The notes under the pieces are model-generated. The model was not told the DNA's origin. It searched no databases and saw only the letters and a list, made by a program, of their open reading frames with translations. Positions 7,390 to 16,324 of a stretch of DNA of 43,160 bases are shown here, piece by piece. Origin of the DNA: an uncultured Lachnobacterium sp. (GTDB lineage: Bacteria > Bacillota > Clostridia > Lachnospirales > Lachnospiraceae); contig CALAST010000040.1 in assembly GCA_937889225.1 (NCBI GenBank), positions 1-43,160 on the forward strand. Direction: 5' to 3'. Position 1 is the first letter of the stretch. Each line of letters starts with the position of its first letter. A program made the position numbers and the translations under genes.

Positions 7390-8174
7390 AAAAAATCATT
7401 TCCAATGCTTATATGGCACTTATTTTCCTGTTTTTATATCTGCCTATTTTTGTTTTGATTATCCTATCCTTTAATGATTCCAAAACGCGTGTGGAATGGG
7501 GCGGATTTACATTAAACTGGTATATCGAATGTTTCAAAAGTGAAACCATTATGTCAGCATTTGCCACAACTTTGCAAATTACATTGATTTCTGCTGTCGT
7601 TTCCACCATCATTGGAACGTTGGCAGCGATTGGTATTAGTGCTATGAAACGAAACAGCCGCACTTTCTACTTAGGTGCTACAAATATCCCACTTTTAAAT
7701 GCGGATATTGTTACCGGTATTTCCTTAATGCTTTTATTTGTAAAATTTGTAGATTTAGGATTTGTAACGGTACTCGTTGCACATATTACATTTAGTATCC
7801 CTTATGTTATTTTAAACGTATTACCAAAATTAAAGCAGGCAAATCGTTCTACTTACGAAGCTGCTTTGGATTTAGGTGCTACACCGCTTTATGCATTTTA
7901 TAAAGTAACATGGCCTGAAATTCGTTCGGGTGTTTTTTCCGGCTTTTTAATGGCAGTTACCATGTCACTTGACGATTTTAGCATTACTTACTTTACAAAA
8001 GGTGCAGGTGTCAATACCCTTTCCACAATGCTCTACACTGAGCTTCGAAAAGGAATCAAGCCTGAGCTGTATGCGTTATCTACCATTTTGTTCCTTACAG
8101 TCTTGATTTTGCTTTTGATTATCAATTATCAGCCAGCAAAAAAGAAAACGACACCACAGCCTATCAATATGTAA
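7383..8174 (+). CDS. potC: Spermidine/putrescine ABC transporter permease PotC
   Basis: Second permease, 263 residues with about six membrane helices. The EAA loop reads TYEAALDLGATPLYAFYKVTWPE. The N-terminal LPIFVLIILSFNDSKT and the MSLDDFSITYF segment are characteristic of PotC. Coupled to potB by a seven-base overlap, with GGGGAGG upstream. A 57-base gap separates it from potD. Confidence 0.95.
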   Translation: MVKKIISNAYMALIFLFLYLPIFVLIILSFNDSKTRVEWGGFTLNWYIECFKSETIMSAFATTLQITLISAVVSTIIGTLAAIGISAMKRNSRTFYLGATNIPLLNADIVTGISLMLLFVKFVDLGFVTVLVAHITFSIPYVILNVLPKLKQANRSTYEAALDLGATPLYAFYKVTWPEIRSGVFSGFLMAVTMSLDDFSITYFTKGAGVNTLSTMLYTELRKGIKPELYALSTILFLTVLILLLIINYQPAKKKTTPQPINM

Positions 8175-8231
8175 ATGAAAACAAAGCATTTTTAATCATT
8201 TACAGCTATAAAAGTAGAAAGGATATCTTCT

Positions 8232-9314
8232 ATGAAAAAGAGAGTAATTTGTGCCGGAATTTTTGCGATATTTCTAATTACTTCCTTAATTGGATGTGGA
8301 GACACATCTTCCACCGAAGAAACAAAAGGTGGAAACACCCTAACCGTATTAAATTATGGAAAATATATCGATGAAGATGCTTTAAAGCAATTTGAAGAAG
8401 AAACCGGCATTGATATCAAATACGAAGAATATGAAAGTCCGGAAGAAATGTATACCAAATACAAAGCAGGGGCAATTGATTATGATGTTATCTGCACTTC
8501 CGAATATATCATTCAAAAGCTCATAAGCGAAGGCGAAGTCTTAGAACAGGATTATACATCTTTAGAAAACTATAAAAACCTTGATTCCGATATTTTAAAA
8601 ATGGCACAATCTTATGATGCAAATAACACTTATACCGTTCCATATTTTTATGGCACATTAGGGATTGTTTATGACACAACAAAAGTATCAGAAGAAGAAG
8701 TTTCTTCTTGGAACTGCCTTTGGGATAAGAGCCATAAAAACGAAATTATTATGATGAATTCCGTTCGCGATGCTTTTGTACCTGCTTTGAAATTATCCGG
8801 TTATGGCATCAATGATACAAGCGAATCAAATCTTCGGAAGGCACTTTCCCTTTTAAATAAGCAATTTCCAATTGTTTATGCCTATTTTGTAGATGAAATC
8901 GGCGACGAAATGATTTCGGGAAATGCACATATGGCACTTATTTATTCAGGAGAAGCCGCTTACGCAATGGATTATAATGAAAATTTAGCATATGCCATTC
9001 CAAAAGAAGGTTCTAATCTTTGGATTGACTCTTGGTTTATTCCAAAAACATGCAAAAATGAAAAAGCTGCAATGGCTTTTATTGATTATCTTTGCCGTGA
9101 TGATGTCGCAATGGCAAACTTTGAATATGTATACTACGCTTCCCCAATTACTTCCGTTGTAGAAAGTCTCGACGAAGAAGTAAAATCCAATGAAGCCATT
9201 ATTCCATCCAAAGAATCCTTGGAAAATTGTGAAATATTTATTGCTATCGACGATGAAAAAACAGCTCTTTTAAATCACCTTTGGCAAGAATTAAAGTCAC
9301 AAATTATTGAATAA
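8232..9314 (+). CDS. potD: Spermidine/putrescine-binding lipoprotein PotD
   Basis: Extracellular solute-binding protein that captures polyamines for PotABC. The 360 residues begin with a lipoprotein signal: KKR, a hydrophobic core, then lipobox SLIGC with the anchored cysteine near residue 22. The mature part opens with LTVLNYGKYIDEDALKQFEE, typical of PotD/PotF. Acidic ligand-binding residues are expected, but I cannot assign specificity between putrescine and spermidine. Last gene of the operon, with AGAAAGGA upstream of the ATG. Confidence 0.94.
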   Translation: MKKRVICAGIFAIFLITSLIGCGDTSSTEETKGGNTLTVLNYGKYIDEDALKQFEEETGIDIKYEEYESPEEMYTKYKAGAIDYDVICTSEYIIQKLISEGEVLEQDYTSLENYKNLDSDILKMAQSYDANNTYTVPYFYGTLGIVYDTTKVSEEEVSSWNCLWDKSHKNEIIMMNSVRDAFVPALKLSGYGINDTSESNLRKALSLLNKQFPIVYAYFVDEIGDEMISGNAHMALIYSGEAAYAMDYNENLAYAIPKEGSNLWIDSWFIPKTCKNEKAAMAFIDYLCRDDVAMANFEYVYYASPITSVVESLDEEVKSNEAIIPSKESLENCEIFIAIDDEKTALLNHLWQELKSQIIE

Positions 9315-9335
9315 TTCCGGAATTTTAAGAATTTC

Positions 9336-9364
9336 TTGTAACTTTATATGAAATATGTTATGCT
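9336..9364 (+). promoter_or_regulatory. Promoter before the DUF5688 gene
   Basis: TTGTAA (9336-9341), a 17-base spacer and TATGCT (9359-9364). The predicted start falls at the edge of the terminator hairpin that follows, so the new transcript would carry only part of it. Confidence 0.45.
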
Positions 9365-9403
9365 ATCCGCGAAGCCTTAAATGTGCTTTGCGGATTCTTT
9401 TTT
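9365..9403 (+). terminator. Intrinsic terminator of the pot operon
   Basis: ATCCGC (9365-9370) plus AAGC pair with GCTT and GCGGAT (9390-9395), followed by TCTTTTTT. It is about 50 bases after the potD stop. Confidence 0.75.
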
Positions 9404-9463
9404 AGCATTTTTGCTTATCTTGCTGATTCAAGAAAATATCACCTGCCCACTATAAGGAGAATT

Positions 9464-10345
9464 ATGAATTATCAAGAATTTATTGCCCATATCAAAGACA
9501 ACATTTCTGCCCGTCTTACCGATGGTCGTACTGTACGAATCGAGCCGATTACTAAAAACAATGGCATGGTTTATGATGGAATGATTATTATCGACCCTTT
9601 TATTAACATTTCCCCAACGATTTATTTAAACCCATACTACCAACACTATCTTTCCGGCACTTCCATCACCGATATTTGCGACTGCATTTTTTCATCCTAT
9701 CAAAAAAACCTTCCTACAAAAGACTTCGATGTTTCTTTATTCAAAGATTTTTCCAAAGCCCAAAAACGCATTGTTATGAAGCTGATAAATCAGGAAAGAA
9801 ATAGCTCTCTCTTGCAAAATATTCCCCACATTCCCTATTTGGACATGGCAATTGTATTTGTATGCTGCGTTACAGAATTAAAACAAGACTTTGCTACGAT
9901 TTTAATTCAGAACAAACATTTAGAACTTTGGAATATTGATACGGAACAACTGTATGCGATTGCCAAAAACAACACTCCGAATTTACTTCCTTATCTGTTA
10001 GACCCTATGGAAAATGCCCTTTGTGACTTGATAGATACAAGCATCCCATTTTTTCAAGAAATCCCCTTATATATCCTCACAAATCAGCTAAAAATCAATG
10101 GAGCTGCAAGCATTTTATATGAAGATGTATTAAAACAAGTAGCAGACAAATTGGATAGTGACTTAATTGTACTGCCAAGCAGCATCCATGAAGTCATTTT
10201 ACTTCCTGCTAACCAAGCCACCTTGCATGCTTATGATTATAATACAATGGTAAAAGAGGTAAATGCAACACAACTTGCAACGGACGAAATTCTCTCCGAC
10301 CATGCTTATTACTATAGTAAAGAAAAAGATGAATTAAGCATGTAA
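9464..10345 (+). CDS. DUF5688 family protein, function unknown
   Basis: About 293 residues, soluble, without signal peptide. The N-terminal MNYQEFIAHIKDNI, the DGMIIIDPFINISPTIYLNPYY segment and the helical C-terminal part match the DUF5688 family, common and often multicopy in Lachnospiraceae. No catalytic motif is visible and the role is not known. I place the start at 9464, six bases after AAGGAGA. The frame is open 27 codons further upstream, but that part overlaps the pot terminator and looks non-coding. It has its own likely promoter and a bidirectional terminator separates it from glgA. Confidence 0.8.
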   Translation: MNYQEFIAHIKDNISARLTDGRTVRIEPITKNNGMVYDGMIIIDPFINISPTIYLNPYYQHYLSGTSITDICDCIFSSYQKNLPTKDFDVSLFKDFSKAQKRIVMKLINQERNSSLLQNIPHIPYLDMAIVFVCCVTELKQDFATILIQNKHLELWNIDTEQLYAIAKNNTPNLLPYLLDPMENALCDLIDTSIPFFQEIPLYILTNQLKINGAASILYEDVLKQVADKLDSDLIVLPSSIHEVILLPANQATLHAYDYNTMVKEVNATQLATDEILSDHAYYYSKEKDELSM

Positions 10346-10411
10346 ATTGTGTTCTCCCACATAAATATCAGGTTTTACTATTACAATACTCAAAACAATG
10401 AGCAAAAATAT

Positions 10412-10453
10412 GGACATATAAAATTTAAGCATAAAGCCAAATTTTATATGTCC
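10412..10453. terminator. Bidirectional terminator between DUF5688 gene and glgA
   Basis: A perfect 15-pair inverted repeat: GGACATATAAAATTT (10412-10426) with AAATTTTATATGTCC (10439-10453). T-rich tracts flank it on both strands (ACTTTTAT forward, ATATTTTT reverse), as expected between convergent genes. Confidence 0.85.
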
Positions 10454-10504
10454 ACTTTTATAATACATTTCCCATTAAACTTTTGAGTTAATCATCAAAA
10501 CTCA

Positions 10505-11953
10505 CTATCCTTCAATCAACTTCGTATATAATTCTTCATACTTTCTTGCAGAAGCATTCCATGAGAAATCTGCTTCCATTGCACGTTTCATTAAGCCTTC
10601 CCAAGCCTTCTTATCCTCTGAAAAGACTTTATTGGCATAACAAATGGTATTTAACATATCATGTGCATTGTAATTACTGAAACAAAAACCTGTTCCGGTA
10701 TTTTCATGTTCATTATATGATTCTACAGTATCTTTCAAACCTCCTGTCTCACGCACAATTGGAATTGTTCCATAACGCATAGACATCATTTGGCTGAGTC
10801 CACATGGCTCAAAGAGAGATGGCATTAAGAACGCATCACAAGATGCATAAATCATATGTGCTTTTTCTTCGGAATATCCAATATATGCACTTAGCTTGTC
10901 CGGATATTTGCCTTGGAAATACTGGAACATTTCCTCAAAACGATATTCCCCCGTTCCGACTACTACAATCTGCACATCCATTGTACTGAGCATTTCTTCC
11001 ATTATATAAGCAACCAAATCAAAGCCTTTCTGGTCGGTCAATCTGGAAACCATGCCAATCACAAATGCATCTTCTTTTACCGGCAATCCCATTGCTTCCT
11101 GCAATGCCTTTTTATTTGCTTGTTTTTTCGTTGCTACTGTATTTACATCAAAATTAGAAACCATAGACGGGTCTGTCATCGGATTAAATTCATCATAATC
11201 AATGCCATTTACAATGCCATACAAATCCTTTTTGCGAGCACGCATAAGTCCATCTAATCCTTCGCCACCTTCCGGTGTTGCAATGTCTTTTGCATAGCTT
11301 GGACTAACAGTAGAAACTGCATCCGCATATACTAAACCGCCTTTTAAGTAGTTTGCTTCCCCATAAGCTTCTAACTTGTCTGAAGTGAAAATGGAAATTG
11401 GCAAACCTGTAATATCACAAATTTCATTTACCATCCATCTTCCCTGAAATTTCATATTATGGATAGAAAATACTGTTTTAATGCCATTATAGAAATTATC
11501 CTGTCCAAACCAAGCCTTTAAATAAACCGGCACAAGACCTGTCTGCCAGTCATTACAATGAATCACATCCGGTACAAAATCCAAATATGGCAATGCCATT
11601 AGAACTGCCTTGGAAAAATAAGCAAACTTCTCTACATCCTCATAGATATTGTTATAAGGATTATTTCCTGCAAAATAAAATTCATTGTCTACAAAATAAT
11701 ATGTAACCCCTTTGTATTCGGATTTAAAAATGCCTGCATACTGTTTTCTCCAGTTTAAATCCACATAAAAATGGCATACAAACTGTAATTCTGACAAAAA
11801 TGATTCTTTCATGCATGCATACTTCGGCAAAATAATCCGAACATCAAATTTTTCTTTGTTCATATATCTTGGCAAAGAACCTGCAACATCTGCAAGCCCG
11901 CCTGTTTTGATATATGGAACTGCTTCTGATGAAACCAATAATATTTTTTTCAT
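10505..11953 (-). CDS. glgA: Glycogen synthase (ADP-glucose type)
   Basis: Adds glucose from ADP-glucose to the growing alpha-1,4-glucan in glycogen storage. About 482 residues, normal for GlgA of the GT5 family. The N-terminal KTGGLADVAGSLP binds ADP-glucose. The C-terminal half has GMVSRLTDQKGFDLV and the E-x7-E type segment FEPCGLSQMMSMRYG. Start chosen at the ATG at 11953 (MKKILLVSSE) because AGGAGGGG stands just upstream; an ATG six codons earlier is less likely. It is about 30 kb from glgC-glgD in this window, so the glycogen genes are split. It follows spo0A, from which a terminator separates it. Confidence 0.96.
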   Translation of the reverse strand: MKKILLVSSEAVPYIKTGGLADVAGSLPRYMNKEKFDVRIILPKYACMKESFLSELQFVCHFYVDLNWRKQYAGIFKSEYKGVTYYFVDNEFYFAGNNPYNNIYEDVEKFAYFSKAVLMALPYLDFVPDVIHCNDWQTGLVPVYLKAWFGQDNFYNGIKTVFSIHNMKFQGRWMVNEICDITGLPISIFTSDKLEAYGEANYLKGGLVYADAVSTVSPSYAKDIATPEGGEGLDGLMRARKKDLYGIVNGIDYDEFNPMTDPSMVSNFDVNTVATKKQANKKALQEAMGLPVKEDAFVIGMVSRLTDQKGFDLVAYIMEEMLSTMDVQIVVVGTGEYRFEEMFQYFQGKYPDKLSAYIGYSEEKAHMIYASCDAFLMPSLFEPCGLSQMMSMRYGTIPIVRETGGLKDTVESYNEHENTGTGFCFSNYNAHDMLNTICYANKVFSEDKKAWEGLMKRAMEADFSWNASARKYEELYTKLIEG

Positions 11954-12000
11954 ATACCCCTCCTGATACATTTATTTTAACCAAATATTTACTTGAATCA

Positions 12001-12009
12001 ATTATAGCA
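12001..12009 (-). promoter_or_regulatory. glgA promoter (extended -10)
   Basis: The minus strand reads TGCTATAAT, a perfect extended -10 (TATAAT at 12001-12006), about 48 bases before the glgA start. The -35 region is weak (TTTTAT). Confidence 0.6.
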
Positions 12010-12066
12010 GACGTTTTAAGGAAATAAAAGAAAAATAAGTATATTTTTGTATAATCCCATTTATAC

Positions 12067-12106
12067 ATAAAAAAGTACAGAAACACCGCCAAGCATCCCT
12101 GCACTT
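12067..12106 (-). terminator. spo0A terminator
   Basis: On the minus strand AAGTGCAG pairs with CTGTACTT, followed by a T-run (TTTTTTAT). It begins 15 bases after the spo0A stop. Confidence 0.65.
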
Positions 12107-12121
12107 ATATTCTCCACATCT

Positions 12122-12907
12122 CTATTTAATTTGCAAGCGTATTCTATCCGTAATCAATGCAATAAACTCAGAATTTGTTGGTTTTCCTTTCACAATGCTT
12201 ACGGTATAACCAAACATTTCATTTAATGTATCCATGCGACCTCTGCTCCATGCAACTTCAATTGCATGTCGAATCGCACGCTCTACCCTGCTTGAGGTTG
12301 TCTGATACTTCTTGGCAATCGTAGGATACAAGACTTTTGTAATTGAATGCAGCATTTCCATATCTTCTACGGATAATATAATAGCATCCCTCAAATACTG
12401 ATATCCCTTAATATGTGCCGGAACTCCTACATCATGTATAATATTTGTTACAATTGCTTCCAAATCGAACTGTTCTCTTTGTTCTATTTTCTTTTCTTCT
12501 GCTAAAATCTTACTTTCCCGATATTCTTTTCTGGTTGTCAGACTTTTTATCCTGTTAATTAAGATTTCATTATCAAATGGCTTCATCACAAAATAAGATG
12601 CTCCTTTTACTATTGCAGCTTCTGTAATTTGTTCTTGTCCAATCGCACTAATCATAACAAAAGCCGGCTGTTTTACCAGTTCTTTATCCTGATGAACCTT
12701 GTCCAACACTCCGAGTCCGTCCATCTTTGGCATTACGACATCCAGTAAAACAACATCCGGCTTCTTTTCTTTTATCATTTGGTAGGCTTCAACTCCATTT
12801 TCGGCTGTGCCTACTACCTGGAGTTCTTCATCGCTGTCGATTATTTTTGACAACAGTTGAACCATTTGCAGATTATCATCCGCAATTCCGACATTTAACT
12901 TGCCCAT
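12122..12907 (-). CDS. spo0A: Sporulation master regulator Spo0A
   Basis: Response regulator that, once phosphorylated, commits the cell to endospore formation. The 261 residues start with a receiver domain: acidic pocket near D10/D11, phosphoacceptor Asp56 in VVLLDVVMPKMDG, conserved K in FVMKPFD. The C-terminal Spo0A DNA-binding domain ends in the hallmark AIEVAWSRGRMDTLNEMFGY and GKPTNSEFIALI. GGAGG lies before the ATG and abuts an 18-pair dyad. In most Clostridia spo0A follows spoIVB. Here spoIVB is about 18 kb away, and the upstream neighbour is an unknown membrane protein. Spo0A presence supports a spore-forming lineage. Confidence 0.98.
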   Translation of the reverse strand: MGKLNVGIADDNLQMVQLLSKIIDSDEELQVVGTAENGVEAYQMIKEKKPDVVLLDVVMPKMDGLGVLDKVHQDKELVKQPAFVMISAIGQEQITEAAIVKGASYFVMKPFDNEILINRIKSLTTRKEYRESKILAEEKKIEQREQFDLEAIVTNIIHDVGVPAHIKGYQYLRDAIILSVEDMEMLHSITKVLYPTIAKKYQTTSSRVERAIRHAIEVAWSRGRMDTLNEMFGYTVSIVKGKPTNSEFIALITDRIRLQIK

Positions 12908-12917
12908 TCCAAGCCTC

Positions 12918-12963
12918 CTATAATGTTTTAAGTCACTTACTAAGCTGACTTAAAACATTATAG
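12918..12963. promoter_or_regulatory. Large dyad abutting the spo0A ribosome site
   Basis: A perfect 18-base inverted repeat (12918-12935 with 12946-12963; arms from CTATAATG to AAGTCA) with a ten-base centre. It ends exactly at the GGAGG of spo0A and includes TATAAT on each strand. No T-run follows in the spo0A direction, so it is not a classical terminator. It may be an operator or an RNA stem controlling translation or decay. Confidence 0.6.
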
Positions 12964-12969
12964 TAAAAG

Positions 12970-13003
12970 CAGTCGAAATGAGTTTGTCAGAATTTGTCGA
13001 CAA
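12970..13003 (-). promoter_or_regulatory. 0A-box-like sites upstream of spo0A
   Basis: TGTCGAC (near 12996-13002) and AGTCGAA (12971-12977) each match the Spo0A-box consensus TGTCGAA at six of seven positions. They lie just upstream of the TATAAT in the dyad. Autoregulation is plausible but unproven. Confidence 0.3.
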
Positions 13004-14723
13004 CTTCCTTAATTTCTATTTTTTCAACAGTTAACTTGTCATTTTGCAAAAATCCTGTTATTGTGTCACCAATTTCTGCAAATAAAAGTTCTTCATTTTC
13101 ATGGAATAAAGATTTATATACCATTCCATCTTCTGTTCCCATATATACATACGTATTTCCATCTACATCCACAAAGCGAATGACAGAAATCACAAAACTT
13201 ACCTGTGTTTTTTCTGTAGTCTCATTCGCTCCTTCTGAGCCTAAAATTTCTTCATTTAAAGTCAATCCTAATTTATTGGCATACAAGCTGACGCACTCTT
13301 CTCTTGTATTGGCAACCGCTACTTTTCCATAATCCTTTACGTTTACCATATAATACATTTTCACAAGACCTGATTGGTCTTTTAATACACCAATATAGGA
13401 TAATTCATTGTCTACATTAATAAGTGTTGGGAAGGATGCACTATATCCATACTGCTGTACTTCCCCTTCTGCCGCATTCATGGCAGACTGCTCATTTGCA
13501 CTCGAAACAGCTACATATTTGTATTCACTGGTTCTTTCATTTACCATAATAAATCCTAAGTTGGAACTATCTGCTGCCATAGAAGTTACTCCGGTATATA
13601 CATAAATGTCTCCATCTTTTGCAATATACCCGAAATCTGTTCCTGCTTCTGCATCATCGTCCTCCTCATCGTCATCCTCAGAAGAAGCGTCAATCGTTGT
13701 AGTCTGCATACAACCGGTATTTGCACCAAAAGAAGTTCCATTCCAATAACCATTGATATTCTTATGGGAAACATTATAAAGCTCACAAATCAAATCCCCC
13801 GGAACTACATAATCCACCCAAAGTGGAATTTCATTTATTTCATAATAATCACTTTCGCCACTAACAGGATTGGTAATAATCGCACCAGCTACGACTTCTC
13901 CACCAAACACACCAATCGTTTTATCAAATACGCTGGTTACATAGTATGGATTGCCGTCTTCATCAATTTCAAAATGAATATTTCCCATCATTTTAGTTGG
14001 GAATTGATAATGCAGGTGTCTGTATAAGTCTTTTCCAAAATAAGCAGATGGCACATAGTGAAGTCCTTCTTGCAATTCCACATAGTCAGCCGTCATTGTA
14101 GTCGGGGATACGGAAACATATCCTGTTACACCCGTATCTTTATTGCTCATCCATTTAAAAAATCCTACATATTCCAACGGAGCAATTTTAACCGCATCTT
14201 CCTTTACGTTTAACTGTATGTAATCATCGGATACATTAAATGCTGAAAAGTTCTCAATCGCACCGATTTCGCGGTCACCTAATTGTCTTGCAGAAGCTGT
14301 GTCCATAAGTGCAATACTTTCTGCATCTTCTTCGGAAAGTATCATATCGCTGCTGATTTCCTCCACCTGAATAATTTGTGCATAGCGGGAAGAATTAAAA
14401 ATCTGTGCACCTGTCAAACCACATACCATAAATGCAACAATAAGAAGAATTGGGGCAAGAAATGGTAGAAACATCAGCTTCGTTTTCTTTTGCGAAACAA
14501 TGTTTTTTGTCAAAAATCCACCGGAAAGAAACAAAGCATTCAGCCCGCTATAAATACCTAAAATCATAATACATTTCAGCCAACATTCAGGAGCATGAAT
14601 ATTCCATGGCGTAGGAAATATGTAATGAAAAATTAAAATAATAATCGTACCTACCACATACGATAATAACATATACCCCAATACACTTTTTGGTTTCTTC
14701 ACAAAATTGGCACTCTTTGTCAT
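12987..14723 (-). CDS. Membrane protein of unknown function upstream of spo0A
   Basis: I do not recognise this 578-residue protein as a named family. Three hydrophobic helices are visible at about residues 15-35, 49-70 and 83-104. A roughly 470-residue, beta-rich, probably extracytoplasmic part follows, with repeated YVSVSPTT / YEINEIPLWVDYVVPG-like stretches and one acidic linker (SSEDDDEEDDD, near residue 350). No protease or transferase motif is obvious. It sits 22 bases after the M20 peptidase gene and 79 bases before spo0A on the same strand, so co-transcription is possible. A surface, wall or sporulation-linked role is speculation. Confidence 0.75.
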   Translation of the reverse strand: MTKSANFVKKPKSVLGYMLLSYVVGTIIILIFHYIFPTPWNIHAPECWLKCIMILGIYSGLNALFLSGGFLTKNIVSQKKTKLMFLPFLAPILLIVAFMVCGLTGAQIFNSSRYAQIIQVEEISSDMILSEEDAESIALMDTASARQLGDREIGAIENFSAFNVSDDYIQLNVKEDAVKIAPLEYVGFFKWMSNKDTGVTGYVSVSPTTMTADYVELQEGLHYVPSAYFGKDLYRHLHYQFPTKMMGNIHFEIDEDGNPYYVTSVFDKTIGVFGGEVVAGAIITNPVSGESDYYEINEIPLWVDYVVPGDLICELYNVSHKNINGYWNGTSFGANTGCMQTTTIDASSEDDDEEDDDAEAGTDFGYIAKDGDIYVYTGVTSMAADSSNLGFIMVNERTSEYKYVAVSSANEQSAMNAAEGEVQQYGYSASFPTLINVDNELSYIGVLKDQSGLVKMYYMVNVKDYGKVAVANTREECVSLYANKLGLTLNEEILGSEGANETTEKTQVSFVISVIRFVDVDGNTYVYMGTEDGMVYKSLFHENEELLFAEIGDTITGFLQNDKLTVEKIEIKEVVDKF

Positions 14724-14745
14724 AATGAAAACCTCCTACCATTTT

Positions 14746-16176
14746 CTAACTTTTACGAATAACTGCTTTATAAAAATCTACGCCTTTTGGCAGCACACCC
14801 TGATTGATGTTCTCATCCAAACCATGAATCGTGCCATGCTGCTGCATATTGATATATAACGGTGCAAAACGGATACAGTTATCACAGATTTTTGTATAAT
14901 ATTTTGCGTCTGTTCCGCCTGTCATAACATATGGAGAAATACCAAGTCCCGGATATACTTCTTTTGCTACTTCCTCAATCAGTAAGAAAGCTTTTCCTTT
15001 ATAATCTACTACCGGACATGGGTCATCCGCATAAATAACTTCTGTTTCAAGGTCGTACTCTTTTGCTTTTTTCTTAATGATATCAATGGATTCTTTCGTC
15101 GGCTGATGTTGGATAAAACGCATATTTGCCGTTAAAACGGCTTCTTGCGGAAGCACATTCATGCCATCCGAACCTTTTGACATAGTAAAAGCAATCGTTG
15201 TGTGAAGCATCGCAGCTCCCGAAGCACTAATGATTGGCATCAGTTTTACAAGCAATGGTTTAAATAACCATAAGTTCGCAAAAACCACTTTCATGCCAAA
15301 ATCCATATTTGGTGCCATACGGCGAAACATTTCTTCTACCGTTGGTGAAAACTTCGAGGTAAATGGATGATGTTTTTCAACATCTACCATAAATTTTGCC
15401 AAACGTACCAATGGTGTATTTTTGATTGGTGCAGATGCATGACCACCTCTGCCATGTGCAGTAAACTTCAAATCCCCATATCCTTTTTCCACGATACCAA
15501 CCATACCATAAGTACCTTTCACACCACCGATTGGATTATCGATAATCATACCGCCTTCATCCATAACAAGTGCTAACTTCACACCCTGTTTTTCAAGAAA
15601 TTCCACCGTTTTGGGAGCACCGTCACCACTCCACTCTTCTGTGCAGCTGCTTCCGATATATACATCACATTCCGGCACATAGCCTTCTGCGATTAATTCT
15701 TCCAATGCAGTAAAAATGCAAAACAGACTTCCCTTTGTATCGACTGTTCCACGTCCCCAAACGTTTCCATCCTCATCAATATCACCACTAAACGGCTCAT
15801 GCTTCCATGTTCCGGTTGCCTCTACAACGTCCTGATGGCTCATAAAGAGAATCGGCTCACTTTTGCCTTTCCCTTTCCATTTAAATAGCAAACTTCCATC
15901 AAAATTGTGTTTTTCACATACTCTATGTACATTTGGAAACAATTCCTCTAATGTTTTATGGAATTTTAAAAATTTTGTAATATCTGAATCAAAACGGCTA
16001 GAAATCGTTTCATCTTGAATCATTCTAGCTAATTGTTTTCCGTATTTTTCAGCTCTTTCACTTTTTTCCGGCTCCATTTTTAAAGTTTTAGCGGCGGTCG
16101 GCTTTAGCATCAAAGCTCTTGCTAAAACAACCGCTACCAATACAAGAACCGCTATTAAAATAATCCACCCTATCAT
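14746..16176 (-). CDS. Membrane-anchored M20 family peptidase
   Basis: Zinc-dependent M20 metallopeptidase of the CPS1/PM20D1-like group, 476 residues. An N-terminal hydrophobic anchor spans residues 2-22. Metal-site residues are visible: His114 and Asp116 in SHQDVV, Asp146 in GRGTVDTKGS, Glu180-Glu181 in CTEEWSGDG, and a late histidine in the HGTIHGLDE region. The family cleaves or forms amide bonds of peptides or N-acyl amino acids. Upstream on the same strand lie two DUF5058-type membrane proteins, which suggests a joint transport-and-hydrolysis function. The substrate is unknown. GGGAG stands before the ATG. Confidence 0.9.
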   Translation of the reverse strand: MIGWIILIAVLVLVAVVLARALMLKPTAAKTLKMEPEKSERAEKYGKQLARMIQDETISSRFDSDITKFLKFHKTLEELFPNVHRVCEKHNFDGSLLFKWKGKGKSEPILFMSHQDVVEATGTWKHEPFSGDIDEDGNVWGRGTVDTKGSLFCIFTALEELIAEGYVPECDVYIGSSCTEEWSGDGAPKTVEFLEKQGVKLALVMDEGGMIIDNPIGGVKGTYGMVGIVEKGYGDLKFTAHGRGGHASAPIKNTPLVRLAKFMVDVEKHHPFTSKFSPTVEEMFRRMAPNMDFGMKVVFANLWLFKPLLVKLMPIISASGAAMLHTTIAFTMSKGSDGMNVLPQEAVLTANMRFIQHQPTKESIDIIKKKAKEYDLETEVIYADDPCPVVDYKGKAFLLIEEVAKEVYPGLGISPYVMTGGTDAKYYTKICDNCIRFAPLYINMQQHGTIHGLDENINQGVLPKGVDFYKAVIRKS

Positions 16177-16324
16177 AGCATATTCTCCCTCTATAATATA
16201 GCTTTTATAACCAATCCTTCTTAAACTTAAGATTCCATTTTTGTTATCTTATCTTTTTTATTTAAGAATTTCCTTTCGTCATCTAAGCTTTTTCATTTAA
16301 CATTTCACTTTTGTAACCTATACT

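Noticed and set aside
9383..9463. N-terminal extension of the DUF5688 protein
   Set aside because: It overlaps the pot terminator hairpin, while AAGGAGA stands just before the ATG at 9464.
13586..14027. ORFs of 60-90 codons in other frames of the 578-residue gene
   Set aside because: Shadows of the real frame: no motif, no ribosome site and biased residue content.
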